From Thioalkalivibrio sp. ALJ24 (GTDB lineage: Bacteria; Pseudomonadota; Gammaproteobacteria; Ectothiorhodospirales; Ectothiorhodospiraceae), in assembly GCF_000377785.1 (NCBI RefSeq), contig NZ_KB898732.1:1-64000 (forward strand): a stretch of DNA of 64,000 nucleotides, read 5' to 3'. The position numbers were made by a program, and so were the translations under genes. Below, piece after piece: positions 34,536 to 42,806 of the stretch. How positions within the stretch are numbered: position 1 is the stretch's first letter; each line of letters starts with the position of its first letter. The notes under the pieces are model-generated. The model did not search any database. It saw nothing but the letters and a program-made list of their open reading frames with translations, and was not told where the DNA came from.

Positions 34536-36597
34536 CACGTTGTTTCCCCTGGCCGCCGCCAGTTACTTCGCCGCGGCCGTTGCCTTCCTGGTGCTCGCGT
34601 TTCTTGCCCTGGTGCCCTGGCGCAAGCGGCCGGGCAGCCTGTGGGTGGCGGGTGCATCCACGCTGTCGGTGGCCTGGGCGGTGCACTTCGGCCTGCTTGC
34701 GCTGCAGACCGATATCACCCCCATGGCCGGTGGTGCCTTTGAAGTCCTGCGCAATGCGGGCTGGTTCGCACTCCTGCTTGCCCTTCTCGCCGGACGTACC
34801 GATTCGGCCGGCCAGTCCTTCGGGCCGTTGCGCACCATCGCCCTGATCACCGCAGCGGTTCTGGTCGTTGCGCTGGTGCTGCTGGTGTTGCCCGAAATGG
34901 CGGCACTGGGCCCGTGGCCCGCGATTGCCGTCCTGGCGATGGTGGTTCTGGGACTGGTCCTGGTCGAACAGGTCTACCGCAACACTCCCCCGCAGCGCCG
35001 CTGGGAGATCAAGTTCCTGGCTCTGGGGCTGGGGGCGATATTCGCGTTCGATCTGTTCCTGTTTGCGGACCTCGCGCTCTTCCAGGCGGTGGAGAGCCCG
35101 GTCTGGCAGGCGCGTGGCCTGGTCAACGCGATCGTGGTTCCGCTGATCGCGATCGCTCTGGCGCGGCGCCCGGTCCGGGATGAGGCACCCACGGTTTCGC
35201 GACAGCTGCTGTTTCACGGCGCCGCACTGACCGGTGCCGGCGTGTACCTGCTGGCCGTGGGGGCCGCCGGGTATTACCTGCATAATTTGGGAGGCGAGCT
35301 GGGCGCCGTGCTGACCGTGGCATTCCTGTTCGGCGCCGTGGTCCTGCTGGTCGTGATCTTCACCTCGGGCAGTGCCCGCGCAAGGCTGCGCGTGTTCCTG
35401 TCCAAGCATTTCTTTCGCGATTCATTCGACTATCGACAGGAGTGGCTGCGTTTCACGGGCACGCTCTCGGCAGAAGACGGCGACATGCCGCTGCGGCAGT
35501 GCGCGATCCAGGCGATCGGGGAGCTGGTGGAAAGTCCCGGCGGACTGCTCTGGGTGCGCGAGCGCGACGGGGGATACCGTCTGGACGGTGTGCTCAATCT
35601 GGGGGAGCCGGACTATGCGCCGGAAACGGACGAAAGCCCTCTGGTGGAATTTCTCGCCCGGACCGGCTGGGTCATCGATCTCGATGAATTCCGGCGGAAT
35701 CCGGAAGCCTATCGCTCACTGGAGCTGCCCCGCTGGCTCCGGGACAACCCCCGCCACTGGCTGGTCGTCCCGCTCCTCAAGGGCGATTTGCTGCAGGGCT
35801 TCGTGGTGCTGGCGCGCCCTCGCGCGCCGCGCAAGATCGACTGGGAAGAACGGGATCTGCTGAAGACCGCCGGGCGCCAGCTGGCGGTCTATGTGGCACT
35901 GGTGCAGACGGACGAGGCGCTGCTCGAGGCGCGCCAGTTCGAGGCGTTCCATCGGCTGTCGGCGTATCTGGTTCATGACCTGAAAAACATCTCGGCCCAG
36001 CTGTCGCTGGTGTGTTCCAACGCGGAGCGCCACGCGGACAATCCTGAGTTCGTGCGGGACGCGTTCCGCACCGTGGCCAGCGCCCGCGAGCGCCTGGAGC
36101 GGACGCTGCTCCAGCTGCGTCAGCCCCACTCCGCCACGGTCGCCACTCCGCGTACCGTGGATCTGGGACAACTGGCCCGCGAGGTCGTCGATGCCGTGGG
36201 TGACCTGAAACCGGAGCCGTCGCTGGAAGTCGAGGGATCCCTGATGGTCCGGGCAGATGAGGAAATCCTGCGCAATGTCTTCATGCATCTGGTCCGGAAC
36301 GCCCAGGAGGCCACCCCGGATAACGGGCGTATCACGCTGCAGTTGCATGCCGAAGGTCCTTGGGCCAAGGTTCTGGTAGAGGATGACGGTCGCGGGATGG
36401 ATCAGGATTTTCTGAAGCATCGCCTGTTTCGTCCCTTCCAGACGACCAAGGGCAACGCCGGCATGGGTATCGGACTGTACGAGGCACGCGACCGGATCGT
36501 GGCCATGGGTGGTCGCATCGATGTGGAAAGCGAATCGGGCGTGGGGACGCGTTTCACTCTGCGCCTGCCGCTCCAGAGAACCGCGGAGGGGTCGTGA
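34522..36597 (+). CDS. prsK: PrsK, XrtA-associated membrane sensor histidine kinase
   Basis: About 691 residues from GTG 34522 (TTG 34516 is also possible); no ATG is available, and either start overlaps the upstream gene by 14-20 bp. The N-terminal 285 residues contain roughly nine hydrophobic helices. A GAF-like segment follows (about 320-460, ending DWEERDLLKTAGRQLAVYVAL). The H-box HRLSAYLVHDLKNISAQLSL has the phospho-His near 485, and the ATPase domain shows NVFMHLVRNAQEATPDNG, VEDDGRGMD and GNAGMGIGLYEARD. This is family TIGR02916. Its partner PrsR starts in a 4-bp GTGA overlap. It is thought to signal envelope or polymer status to PEP-CTERM gene expression. Confidence 0.94.
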   Translation: MGPDNTLFPLAAASYFAAAVAFLVLAFLALVPWRKRPGSLWVAGASTLSVAWAVHFGLLALQTDITPMAGGAFEVLRNAGWFALLLALLAGRTDSAGQSFGPLRTIALITAAVLVVALVLLVLPEMAALGPWPAIAVLAMVVLGLVLVEQVYRNTPPQRRWEIKFLALGLGAIFAFDLFLFADLALFQAVESPVWQARGLVNAIVVPLIAIALARRPVRDEAPTVSRQLLFHGAALTGAGVYLLAVGAAGYYLHNLGGELGAVLTVAFLFGAVVLLVVIFTSGSARARLRVFLSKHFFRDSFDYRQEWLRFTGTLSAEDGDMPLRQCAIQAIGELVESPGGLLWVRERDGGYRLDGVLNLGEPDYAPETDESPLVEFLARTGWVIDLDEFRRNPEAYRSLELPRWLRDNPRHWLVVPLLKGDLLQGFVVLARPRAPRKIDWEERDLLKTAGRQLAVYVALVQTDEALLEARQFEAFHRLSAYLVHDLKNISAQLSLVCSNAERHADNPEFVRDAFRTVASARERLERTLLQLRQPHSATVATPRTVDLGQLAREVVDAVGDLKPEPSLEVEGSLMVRADEEILRNVFMHLVRNAQEATPDNGRITLQLHAEGPWAKVLVEDDGRGMDQDFLKHRLFRPFQTTKGNAGMGIGLYEARDRIVAMGGRIDVESESGVGTRFTLRLPLQRTAEGS

Positions 36598-37940
36598 GTT
36601 CGTTGCCGAAACTGCTGATCGTGGAAGATGACCCGGGGCTGCGCAGTCAGCTCCGCTGGTGCTTCGATGGTTATGAAGTCCTCGAGGCGGAGGACCGGGC
36701 CAGCGCCATTTCTCAGGTCCGTCGCCATGACCCCGGCCTTGTGACGCTGGATCTGGGACTCCCGCCGGATCCGGCAAATGCCTCCGAGGGCCTCGCGCTG
36801 CTGGAGGAGATCCTGGTCGAGGCCCCGCAGACCAAGGTCATCGTGGTGACCGGTAACGATGATCGAGACAACGCGCTCAAGGCCGTGTCGCTGGGTGCCT
36901 ATGACTTCTACATCAAGCCGGTCGATTCGGAACTGCTGCGTCTGATCGTGGACCGGGCGGCCAGGCTCTACGAGCTGGAGGCGGAGAACCGCTCGCTGAC
37001 CCGCAATTCCCGGAGCCCGCTGGCAGGCCTGATCACCGCCGACCCCGGCATGCTCGAGGTGTGCCGGATGGTGGAACGGGTCGCGCCTTCGGATGCCACG
37101 GTGCTCCTGCTGGGTGACAGCGGGACCGGAAAGGAAGTCCTGGCCCGCGCCATCCACGACCTCAGCGACCGATCCGGCGAGCGCTTCGTGGCGATCAACT
37201 GCGCGGCCATTCCCGAGAACCTGCTGGAAAGCGAACTGTTCGGTTACGAGAAGGGGGCCTTCACCGGCGCGACCCGACAGACGATCGGCAAGATCGAACA
37301 CGCCAACAACGGCACCCTGTTCCTGGACGAGATCGGCGACCTGCCGCAAAGCCTGCAGGCCAAACTCCTGCGCTTTCTGCAGGAGCGCAAGATCGAGCGT
37401 CTGGGCGGGCGCAGCGAAATCCCGGTGAACGTGCGCATCGTCGGGGCGACCAACCAGGACCTGCAGGCCCGGATCCGCGAGGGCCATTTCCGCGAAGACC
37501 TCTACTACCGTATCTCCGAGATCTCGATTGACATCCCGCCCCTGAAAGAGCGCCAGGGTGATCCGAGCCTGATCGCCCACGCCCTGGTGGAGCGGTTTGC
37601 GCGCGAGCAGCGCAAGTCTCTGCGCGGGTTCACCCGGGATGCCGCCGACGCGATCGAATCGTATGAATGGCCGGGGAACGTCCGCGAGATGGAGAACGTG
37701 ATTCGGCGCGCAGTGATCATGGCGGACGGTCCACGCCTCACCGCGCGCGATCTTGGCCTGGAGCGCCTGACCGAGGAGGCGCCTTCTCCTCGCCTGAGGG
37801 AGGTACGGGACAACGCCGAACGGGAGGCCGTCCTGCGCGCGATGGCACGCTGCAACCACAACGTTTCACAGGCGGCCGACCTGTTGGGGATTACCCGGCC
37901 AACGCTGTACAACCTGATGGACAAGTTTGGGCTTAAATGA
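36594..37940 (+). CDS. prsR: PrsR, sigma-54-dependent response regulator
   Basis: 448-residue NtrC-type regulator (family TIGR02915), with a GTG start inside the prsK stop (GTGA). The receiver domain has Asp53 in LVTLDLGLPP. The AAA+ domain shows Walker A GDSGTGKE (174-181), the sigma-54 contact loop GAFTGA (221-226), FLDEIGDLPQSLQAKLL and RIVGATNQDL. A Fis-type helix-turn-helix closes the protein (NVSQAADLLGITRPTLYNLM). It should activate sigma-54 promoters after phosphorylation by PrsK; candidate target promoters in this window are at 41280 and 51529, each with a shared upstream element. Confidence 0.96.
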   Translation: MSSLPKLLIVEDDPGLRSQLRWCFDGYEVLEAEDRASAISQVRRHDPGLVTLDLGLPPDPANASEGLALLEEILVEAPQTKVIVVTGNDDRDNALKAVSLGAYDFYIKPVDSELLRLIVDRAARLYELEAENRSLTRNSRSPLAGLITADPGMLEVCRMVERVAPSDATVLLLGDSGTGKEVLARAIHDLSDRSGERFVAINCAAIPENLLESELFGYEKGAFTGATRQTIGKIEHANNGTLFLDEIGDLPQSLQAKLLRFLQERKIERLGGRSEIPVNVRIVGATNQDLQARIREGHFREDLYYRISEISIDIPPLKERQGDPSLIAHALVERFAREQRKSLRGFTRDAADAIESYEWPGNVREMENVIRRAVIMADGPRLTARDLGLERLTEEAPSPRLREVRDNAEREAVLRAMARCNHNVSQAADLLGITRPTLYNLMDKFGLK

Positions 37941-37952
37941 TTTCGGATGGGT

Positions 37953-37975
37953 CTGCTACCCGGAGAGGGTGGCAG
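37953..37975 (+). other. Hairpin in the prsR-prsT gap
   Basis: CTGCTACCC and GGGTGGCAG form a 9-bp stem (one G-T pair) around the loop GGAGA, 17 bp before the prsT start. It has no T tract and may modulate the step from prsR to prsT translation or transcription; this is only a structural observation. Confidence 0.35.
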
Positions 37976-37991
37976 CCGAGTGAGGTAGACC

Positions 37992-40769
37992 ATGAAACGC
38001 TTCAGGGTAAGGAACGGGTTCCCAATTCGGCGCGGAGTGCGGGCTCTGTCCGTGGGCGTTGTCGCGCTGATGGTCGGGGGCTGCGACGGCCTGTTATCCA
38101 CCGATGAACAGGAGTATATGGCACGCGGCGTCGACTACTACCAAGACGGGCGGCTGAACGAGAGCATCATCGAATTCCGTAATGCGCTGCAGGAAAACCC
38201 CGACAATGCCCGGGCCCGCTTTTACCTCGGCATTGCGCGAATCGATGCGGGTGACTACCCGACTGCCCGCCGCGACCTGGAGCGAGCGAAGAGTCTGGGC
38301 TACAGCCACGACGAGCTTGCGCTGCCCCTGGCGCAGGCGCGCTGGATGGGAGGGGAGGACGAAGGTGTCCTGGCCATCGAGCTGCCGCAAGAACTTGGTC
38401 AGACGGAGACGGCCGAATTGCATGCGCTGCGGGGCCGGGCCGCGCTACGCAAGGGGGATATGGAGCTTGCGCGGGAAGAATACCGCAAGGCACTTGCGGC
38501 CGACCCCGGGGCGGCCAATGCCCGGTTTGGCCAGGTGTTGCTGGCCCGCGCGGATAACGACGCCGAGCGCATGCGCGAATGGGTGGAGCGGACGCTATCA
38601 GCCGACGAGAACCACGCCGAGGCCTGGCGCACGCGCGCGATGCTCGACCACACGCAGGGGCGAAATGACGATGCCGAGGAGGCGCTCACGCATGCGATCG
38701 AGGCATTAGCGACGCCGGCGCCAAGGGACCTTTATCGCCGGGCCATGTTGCGACTGCAGCGCGATGCCGTGGATGAGGCGCGAGAGGATGCTGAGCGCCT
38801 GGCCCGTTTGGCGCCCGACTTTGCGGGCGGGCATTACGCCCTCGGGCTGGCGTACATGCACGAAGGCGACGCACGCTCGGCGCAGGCCGCCATGGAAGAC
38901 GCGGTTGCCCGTGATGACCGCTTCTCGCCCGCGCGGTTGATGCTGGGCGTGATCCACGGCGATGCGGGGCGCCACGACCAGGCGCGCCATCAGCTCGAAC
39001 GTTACCGCGTGCTGGAGCCGGAGGAGGCTGTCGGCTCACTCATGCTGGCTGTGCTGGAAATGCGAGCCGGCAACCATGACTCCGCTAAAGAAAAGCTGGA
39101 CGCCCATGTGCCGCGCTTTCCAGCGGATCGCCTTGCGGTTTCTCTCCGTGAGTCCTTGGACCGTGGTGATGAAGCCACACCAGAGATGACTCGCGTCGCC
39201 TTCTCCATGATGCGAGATGACGATGGGTCCCCCATGGCCGCCGCGATCAGTGACGAGAGCCTCGTCTTGGAGGCAACTGAACATGATGCCGAGCCGAGCG
39301 AAGAGGAACTCGGAGCGGTGCGCTCTGCCTTGGCGGAGGGGCAGTATCATGACGCATTGCAGCTGGCGAAAGCGCTGATCGACGAATATCCCGATTCGGG
39401 CGCGCTATACAACCTTAAGGCGGGGGCACATATCGCACTCGGTGATACACGGGACGGGATTCAAGCGCTTGTGCGCGGGATTGATTTGGATCCTGGCTAC
39501 GTTCCAGCGGTTCATTACCTCGCCCAGCTGCTCATTCGCGAGGGGCGAGAGGACTCCGCCCTGGCTGTGTACCGGCGTGCGCACGATGCCAATCCGGAGG
39601 AATTGGGGGTCACCTTGCGACTCGCTCGGCTTGAGGAGAGCGTCGGCAACAGCAGCGAGTCCAGGCGTCTCGTGCGTGAAGCCATGGAGCAACACCCGGA
39701 CGCGCTCCCGCCGCGGCTAATACATGCACGCCTCATGGTGGCGGAGGGCAATCCGGAGGACGCTCTGGCGACGCTCGAGTCGATACTGGACGCGCATGCC
39801 GATAACCCGGATGTGCTCCTCGTCCAGGCCGCGGCGCTTGAATCCTTGGGCGAGCACGCGCAGGCGCGGACACCTTGGGAGAGGCTCGTAGAACTCCAGC
39901 CCGACGACGCCCGACTGCGAATGCGGCTCGCAGAGAACCAGGTACGGCTGGAGGATTATGCATCGGCGCGGGAAACCCTGCGCCGCGCATCCGAACTCGA
40001 ACCTCAGGCGCTTGAACCGCGCATCTTACTGGTGCGCGCCTACCGGCTGGAGCAGGAATATGAGTCCGCCATGGCAGAATACCGCACGCTGCTGGAGGAC
40101 TTCGAGCCCAGGCGGGACGTGCTCAATGAGGGGGCTAATCTCGCCCTGGCACAAGGGAATCTCGACGACGCCATCGAGCGACTGCGAGAGGCGCAGCGCG
40201 TCGACCCCTCGGAGCGCGGCGCACTTGCTCTGGCGGAGGTACACCGGCGCGCCGATAGCGATGCGGATGCCCTTGCAGTACTTGAAGAGTGGTATGGGGG
40301 CGCAGATGAGCCCATGAGTTATGCCGGCCGGCACACCTTGGCGGCGCTGCACATCGCTGAAGGCAACGACGCCGAAGCGGTGTCACTGTACGAGCACATG
40401 CTCCAAGACAACCCCGATGATGTCTTGATGCTTAACAACCTGGCATGGCTGCTACGGGAGACGAGCCCCAGGCGAGCCGTCAGCCTGGCTGAGCGTGCTC
40501 GCGACCAGGCACCTGCCTCCGCGGACGTCCAGCATACGCTGGGTACCGCTCTGGCCAATGCTGGCGAGCACGCCCGAGCCCTGGAGGCCATGGAGAAGGC
40601 TGTCGAACTGAATCCCAGGCCGGAGTTTCGTCTCGCGCTCGCCGAGGCGCACATACAGGTAGATCAGACCGAGGAGGCGCGCTCAATCCTGACGGAACTG
40701 AGCGATTTGGACGACTTCGTCGACGTCGATCGGGCACGGGGTCTAATGGAGGAATTGTCACAGGAGTAA
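37992..40769 (+). CDS. prsT: PrsT, XrtA-associated TPR lipoprotein
   Basis: 925-residue lipoprotein (family TIGR02917). The signal peptide ends at the lipobox MVGGC with Cys31. Nearly the whole remainder is tetratricopeptide repeats, for example ESIIEFRNALQENPDNARARFYLG early, DGIQALVRGIDLDPGYVPAVHYLAQLL in the middle and VSLYEHMLQDNPDDVLMLNNLAWLL near the end. It is expected in the periplasm or outer membrane as a scaffold for polysaccharide secretion or PEP-CTERM sorting. It is last in the prsK-prsR-prsT run, 51 bp after prsR. From about 39.2 kb the DNA is noticeably less GC-rich and the codon choice less strict than in prsK/prsR. Confidence 0.94.
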   Translation: MKRFRVRNGFPIRRGVRALSVGVVALMVGGCDGLLSTDEQEYMARGVDYYQDGRLNESIIEFRNALQENPDNARARFYLGIARIDAGDYPTARRDLERAKSLGYSHDELALPLAQARWMGGEDEGVLAIELPQELGQTETAELHALRGRAALRKGDMELAREEYRKALAADPGAANARFGQVLLARADNDAERMREWVERTLSADENHAEAWRTRAMLDHTQGRNDDAEEALTHAIEALATPAPRDLYRRAMLRLQRDAVDEAREDAERLARLAPDFAGGHYALGLAYMHEGDARSAQAAMEDAVARDDRFSPARLMLGVIHGDAGRHDQARHQLERYRVLEPEEAVGSLMLAVLEMRAGNHDSAKEKLDAHVPRFPADRLAVSLRESLDRGDEATPEMTRVAFSMMRDDDGSPMAAAISDESLVLEATEHDAEPSEEELGAVRSALAEGQYHDALQLAKALIDEYPDSGALYNLKAGAHIALGDTRDGIQALVRGIDLDPGYVPAVHYLAQLLIREGREDSALAVYRRAHDANPEELGVTLRLARLEESVGNSSESRRLVREAMEQHPDALPPRLIHARLMVAEGNPEDALATLESILDAHADNPDVLLVQAAALESLGEHAQARTPWERLVELQPDDARLRMRLAENQVRLEDYASARETLRRASELEPQALEPRILLVRAYRLEQEYESAMAEYRTLLEDFEPRRDVLNEGANLALAQGNLDDAIERLREAQRVDPSERGALALAEVHRRADSDADALAVLEEWYGGADEPMSYAGRHTLAALHIAEGNDAEAVSLYEHMLQDNPDDVLMLNNLAWLLRETSPRRAVSLAERARDQAPASADVQHTLGTALANAGEHARALEAMEKAVELNPRPEFRLALAEAHIQVDQTEEARSILTELSDLDDFVDVDRARGLMEELSQE

Positions 40770-40906
40770 AGGCCTCTGGTCCCGTCGTTCGTGTACTTGG
40801 TTGCGGGCGGACGTGGTCGCGGGTCGGGGCAACGTCGGGAAACTTTACATCGGCAGTCTCGTGACCCAGCGCACAGAAGAATTAACCGTTTGGCCGATAC
40901 CGCGCC

Positions 40907-40938
40907 TGTCAGGCCTAGCCAGGCTACTAGGCCTGACA
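40907..40938. other. Perfect 12-bp inverted repeat
   Basis: TGTCAGGCCTAG and CTAGGCCTGACA pair perfectly around the 8-nt loop CCAGGCTA, 137 bp after prsT. No T run follows on either strand, so a simple intrinsic terminator is not certain; it may end prsT transcripts by Rho-assisted means, or be a protein-binding site. Confidence 0.5.
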
Positions 40939-41185
40939 AGCCAGCCCGCGTGATGGACGTTATTTGCCAACTGTCTGCCGCCCTGTCCCCATAAGAAGCC
41001 GCTACCTTGGAGCCGGAGGCCAAGCACCGTCATGACCTCCCGGTTAATGCACCGACCCTGCTGCTACCCAGTCTGGGAGCTTGACGCCGCCGAAAACCCT
41101 GTATTTGCCGTTGGCGTTGGCCATCGGCGCTGATGTCTCCTCCCGCCCCGTGACCGACGAAGAAGCCGTTGTGGACTGTCAGGGG

Positions 41186-41193
41186 ACTTTACA
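41186..41193 (+). promoter_or_regulatory. Candidate PrsR upstream activating element
   Basis: ACTTTACACGTGC lies 89 bp before the GG of the sigma-54 promoter. A similar AATTTACAGTGC lies 87 bp before the sigma-54 promoter of the second PEP-CTERM gene, and another ACTTTACA is at 40842. The matched spacing suggests binding sites for the Fis-type domain of PrsR. Inference from two promoters only. Confidence 0.4.
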
Positions 41194-41279
41194 CGTGCGC
41201 ATCTCCCGACTCGGGGGGGGGCACGGACGGCCGGGGTCTTCTCTCTCCTAGTCAATGGCTTACAACTATTATTGCGGGA

Positions 41280-41297
41280 TTGGCAAGGTGTTTGCTA
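41280..41297 (+). promoter_or_regulatory. Sigma-54 promoter of the first PEP-CTERM gene
   Basis: TTGGCAAGGTGTTTGCTA matches the -24/-12 consensus (TGGCACG-N4-TTGCW) with one mismatch and exact GG-N10-GC spacing (GG 41282-41283, GC 41294-41295). Transcription should begin near 41307, giving a leader of about 49 nt with GGGAGG at 41341-41346 before the start codon. PrsR, encoded 3.4 kb upstream, is the obvious activator. Confidence 0.75.
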
Positions 41298-41355
41298 ATC
41301 CACTCATACAGGTAGGACGTACAGTCTTCACCCACAGATCTGGGAGGATCAAGAG

Positions 41356-42207
41356 ATGACCAAGAAGATGACAATGGCCGCCACCGGGGTGGCTCTACTT
41401 TTGGGGCTTTCTGCATCTAATGCGCTCGCCGGAAGCAAAGAGTTTGACGTGGATGCGAACCTGCTAGGTGAAGATGTTCAGTTCACGGCCGACGAAATCA
41501 CCGGAAGTTGGAGCACGGACCTCGACCAAACCTTTGATGGCGCGGGCGTTACCACGCAGGGCTCGGGCTGGCTCAACTTCGGCACATTTAAACTCGCCGA
41601 TACCGAGCTTGATTTTGACGTCACCAAACTCGCGTCTCGGGCCTCAGACACCACCTACGACCTCTGGGTGGAATATAGTTACACTGCATCCGGTGATCTT
41701 GACGGTCAAACTATTGATGAGTTGTCGTACTCGATGTGGGGGTTCAATCGGCCAGATGATGGGTCTGGGGAGCGACTGGAAACCACGTCCGCTGACCTTG
41801 ACAATGGCACGTTGATAGGAGCGACGACCAACTCAGACGACCTCGACTCAGGCCGCCTCTTTGAACTCGCCTTTGGCGGAATTGGTGGGCCTGAAGAGTT
41901 CTCTGGCTTTGGGAACCTTTTCGGTGGGTTGGATGATGCGTTTTTGTCGGCAACCGCCGAGTTCATCCTCACCGAGTATGGCGAACAGTTCTTCGTCTCG
42001 CCACGCCCGTTCTTCGACTTTGCGTTCGTCACCGAGAGTGCGCAAGACCCGGAGTTTAACGGCGAAATCGGCGAAGATCGGCAGGGTTTCGTCGGTGGCA
42101 GTGGTGAGTTCAGCTACACGGCCGTGCCAGAGCCTGCGACTCTGGCGCTGATGGGCTTCGGGCTTCTTGGCCTGGGTCTGATGATCGCGCGTCGCCGCGT
42201 GGGCTAG
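41356..42207 (+). CDS. PEP-CTERM sorting-domain protein, substrate of XrtA (1)
   Basis: 283-residue secreted protein. Signal peptide MTKKMTMAATGVALLLGLSA with cleavage after NALAG. The mature part is acidic, rich in Asp/Gly/Thr/Ser/Phe, with FTADEITGSWSTDLDQTF near the start, a layout reminiscent of the flocculation-associated PepA group. The C-terminal sorting signal is VPEPATLALMGFGLLGLG followed by LMIARRR, that is PEP motif (258-260), membrane helix and Arg cluster. It is expected to be cut by XrtA at the PEP motif and to join the extracellular matrix. Its own sigma-54 promoter precedes it and a strong terminator follows. Codon use is less GC-biased than in its neighbours. Confidence 0.95.
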   Translation: MTKKMTMAATGVALLLGLSASNALAGSKEFDVDANLLGEDVQFTADEITGSWSTDLDQTFDGAGVTTQGSGWLNFGTFKLADTELDFDVTKLASRASDTTYDLWVEYSYTASGDLDGQTIDELSYSMWGFNRPDDGSGERLETTSADLDNGTLIGATTNSDDLDSGRLFELAFGGIGGPEEFSGFGNLFGGLDDAFLSATAEFILTEYGEQFFVSPRPFFDFAFVTESAQDPEFNGEIGEDRQGFVGGSGEFSYTAVPEPATLALMGFGLLGLGLMIARRRVG

Positions 42208-42254
42208 CACTAGCCGACGCCAGGGGTTTAGGACCTCTGGCATCGAGGCACCAC

Positions 42255-42293
42255 AAGGTGGGTCACTGGAACGGACGGTGACCCACCTTTTTT
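42255..42293 (+). terminator. Intrinsic terminator after the PEP-CTERM gene
   Basis: AAGGTGGGTCAC and GTGACCCACCTT form a perfect 12-bp stem with an 11-nt loop, and the right arm runs straight into further Ts. It lies 47 bp after the stop codon and isolates the PEP-CTERM transcript. Confidence 0.92.
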
Positions 42294-42496
42294 CGTGCCA
42301 TTCCCCTCTCGCTACCAAAGTACCTTCGAAGACAGCCGCATGACGACGCGTCAAGGCTAGTCAGAGGTCGCTATTCCCAAGGAACACCCCAATCAATAAG
42401 CAGCCAACGTCATCAACCACCCTGTTGCGCCCGAGATCAGCGTTCAATTGATCGTTGGCACCACGGACATCCCGGTGAACCGATGGGCACGCCTGA

Positions 42497-42736
42497 TCAA
42501 GGCAGGTTATAACGACCTGGCGCAATGAGGTTATCCGGATCAAGTTCATTCTTGAGTTGCCGGATCTTCTGCCAGTAGCCATCGCCCGGATCCACGATCC
42601 GGCGCATCATGTCGCTTCGTGCTCGGTAGGGCGAGAGGCGCTCTCCCATGACATCGTCCAGCAGTGCGTCGGCACAGGCATGCGCCCGCTCCACCTCATC
42701 GGCGTGAGCCCGGTCAAACAAGAGTCGGCGGCAACC
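42497..42736 (-). pseudogene. C-terminal fragment of a FAD-linked oxidase
   Basis: In one frame the minus strand reads RRLLFDRAHADEVERAHACAD and on to PYRARSDMM, LKNELDPDNLIAPGRYNLP and a stop. This is clearly paralogous to the last 80 residues of the intact oxidase at 45256-46797 (NLLFDRTNAEEVERAHACAD, PYRARADMM, DPDNIIAPGRYSPL). DNA identity is well below that of a recent duplicate, so this is the tail of an older second copy whose first 430 residues are gone. It lies immediately downstream of the MMPL gene. Confidence 0.8.
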
Positions 42737-42806
42737 TTCGACGCAATGCGCAACAGCTTGTCCACCGTTTTGGGCAAGGTCGGCTTTTTGTGATCTCGGA
42801 TGCCCG

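Larger units (their letters stand above)
40770..41279. other. Long intergenic control region upstream of the first PEP-CTERM gene
   Basis: No gene is supported between prsT and the sigma-54 promoter at 41280. The region holds a perfect 12-bp hairpin (40907-40938), two copies of ACTTTACA (40842-40849 and 41186-41193), and a 26-codon minus-strand frame (41044-41124) that resembles nothing I know. Base composition is mixed. It most likely ends the prs operon and carries upstream activator sites for the next gene. Confidence 0.5.

Noticed and set aside
41044-41124. 26-codon minus-strand frame (MANANGKYRVFGGVK...)
   Set aside because: Codon choice looks gene-like but it is too short, unmatched and lies in a control region.
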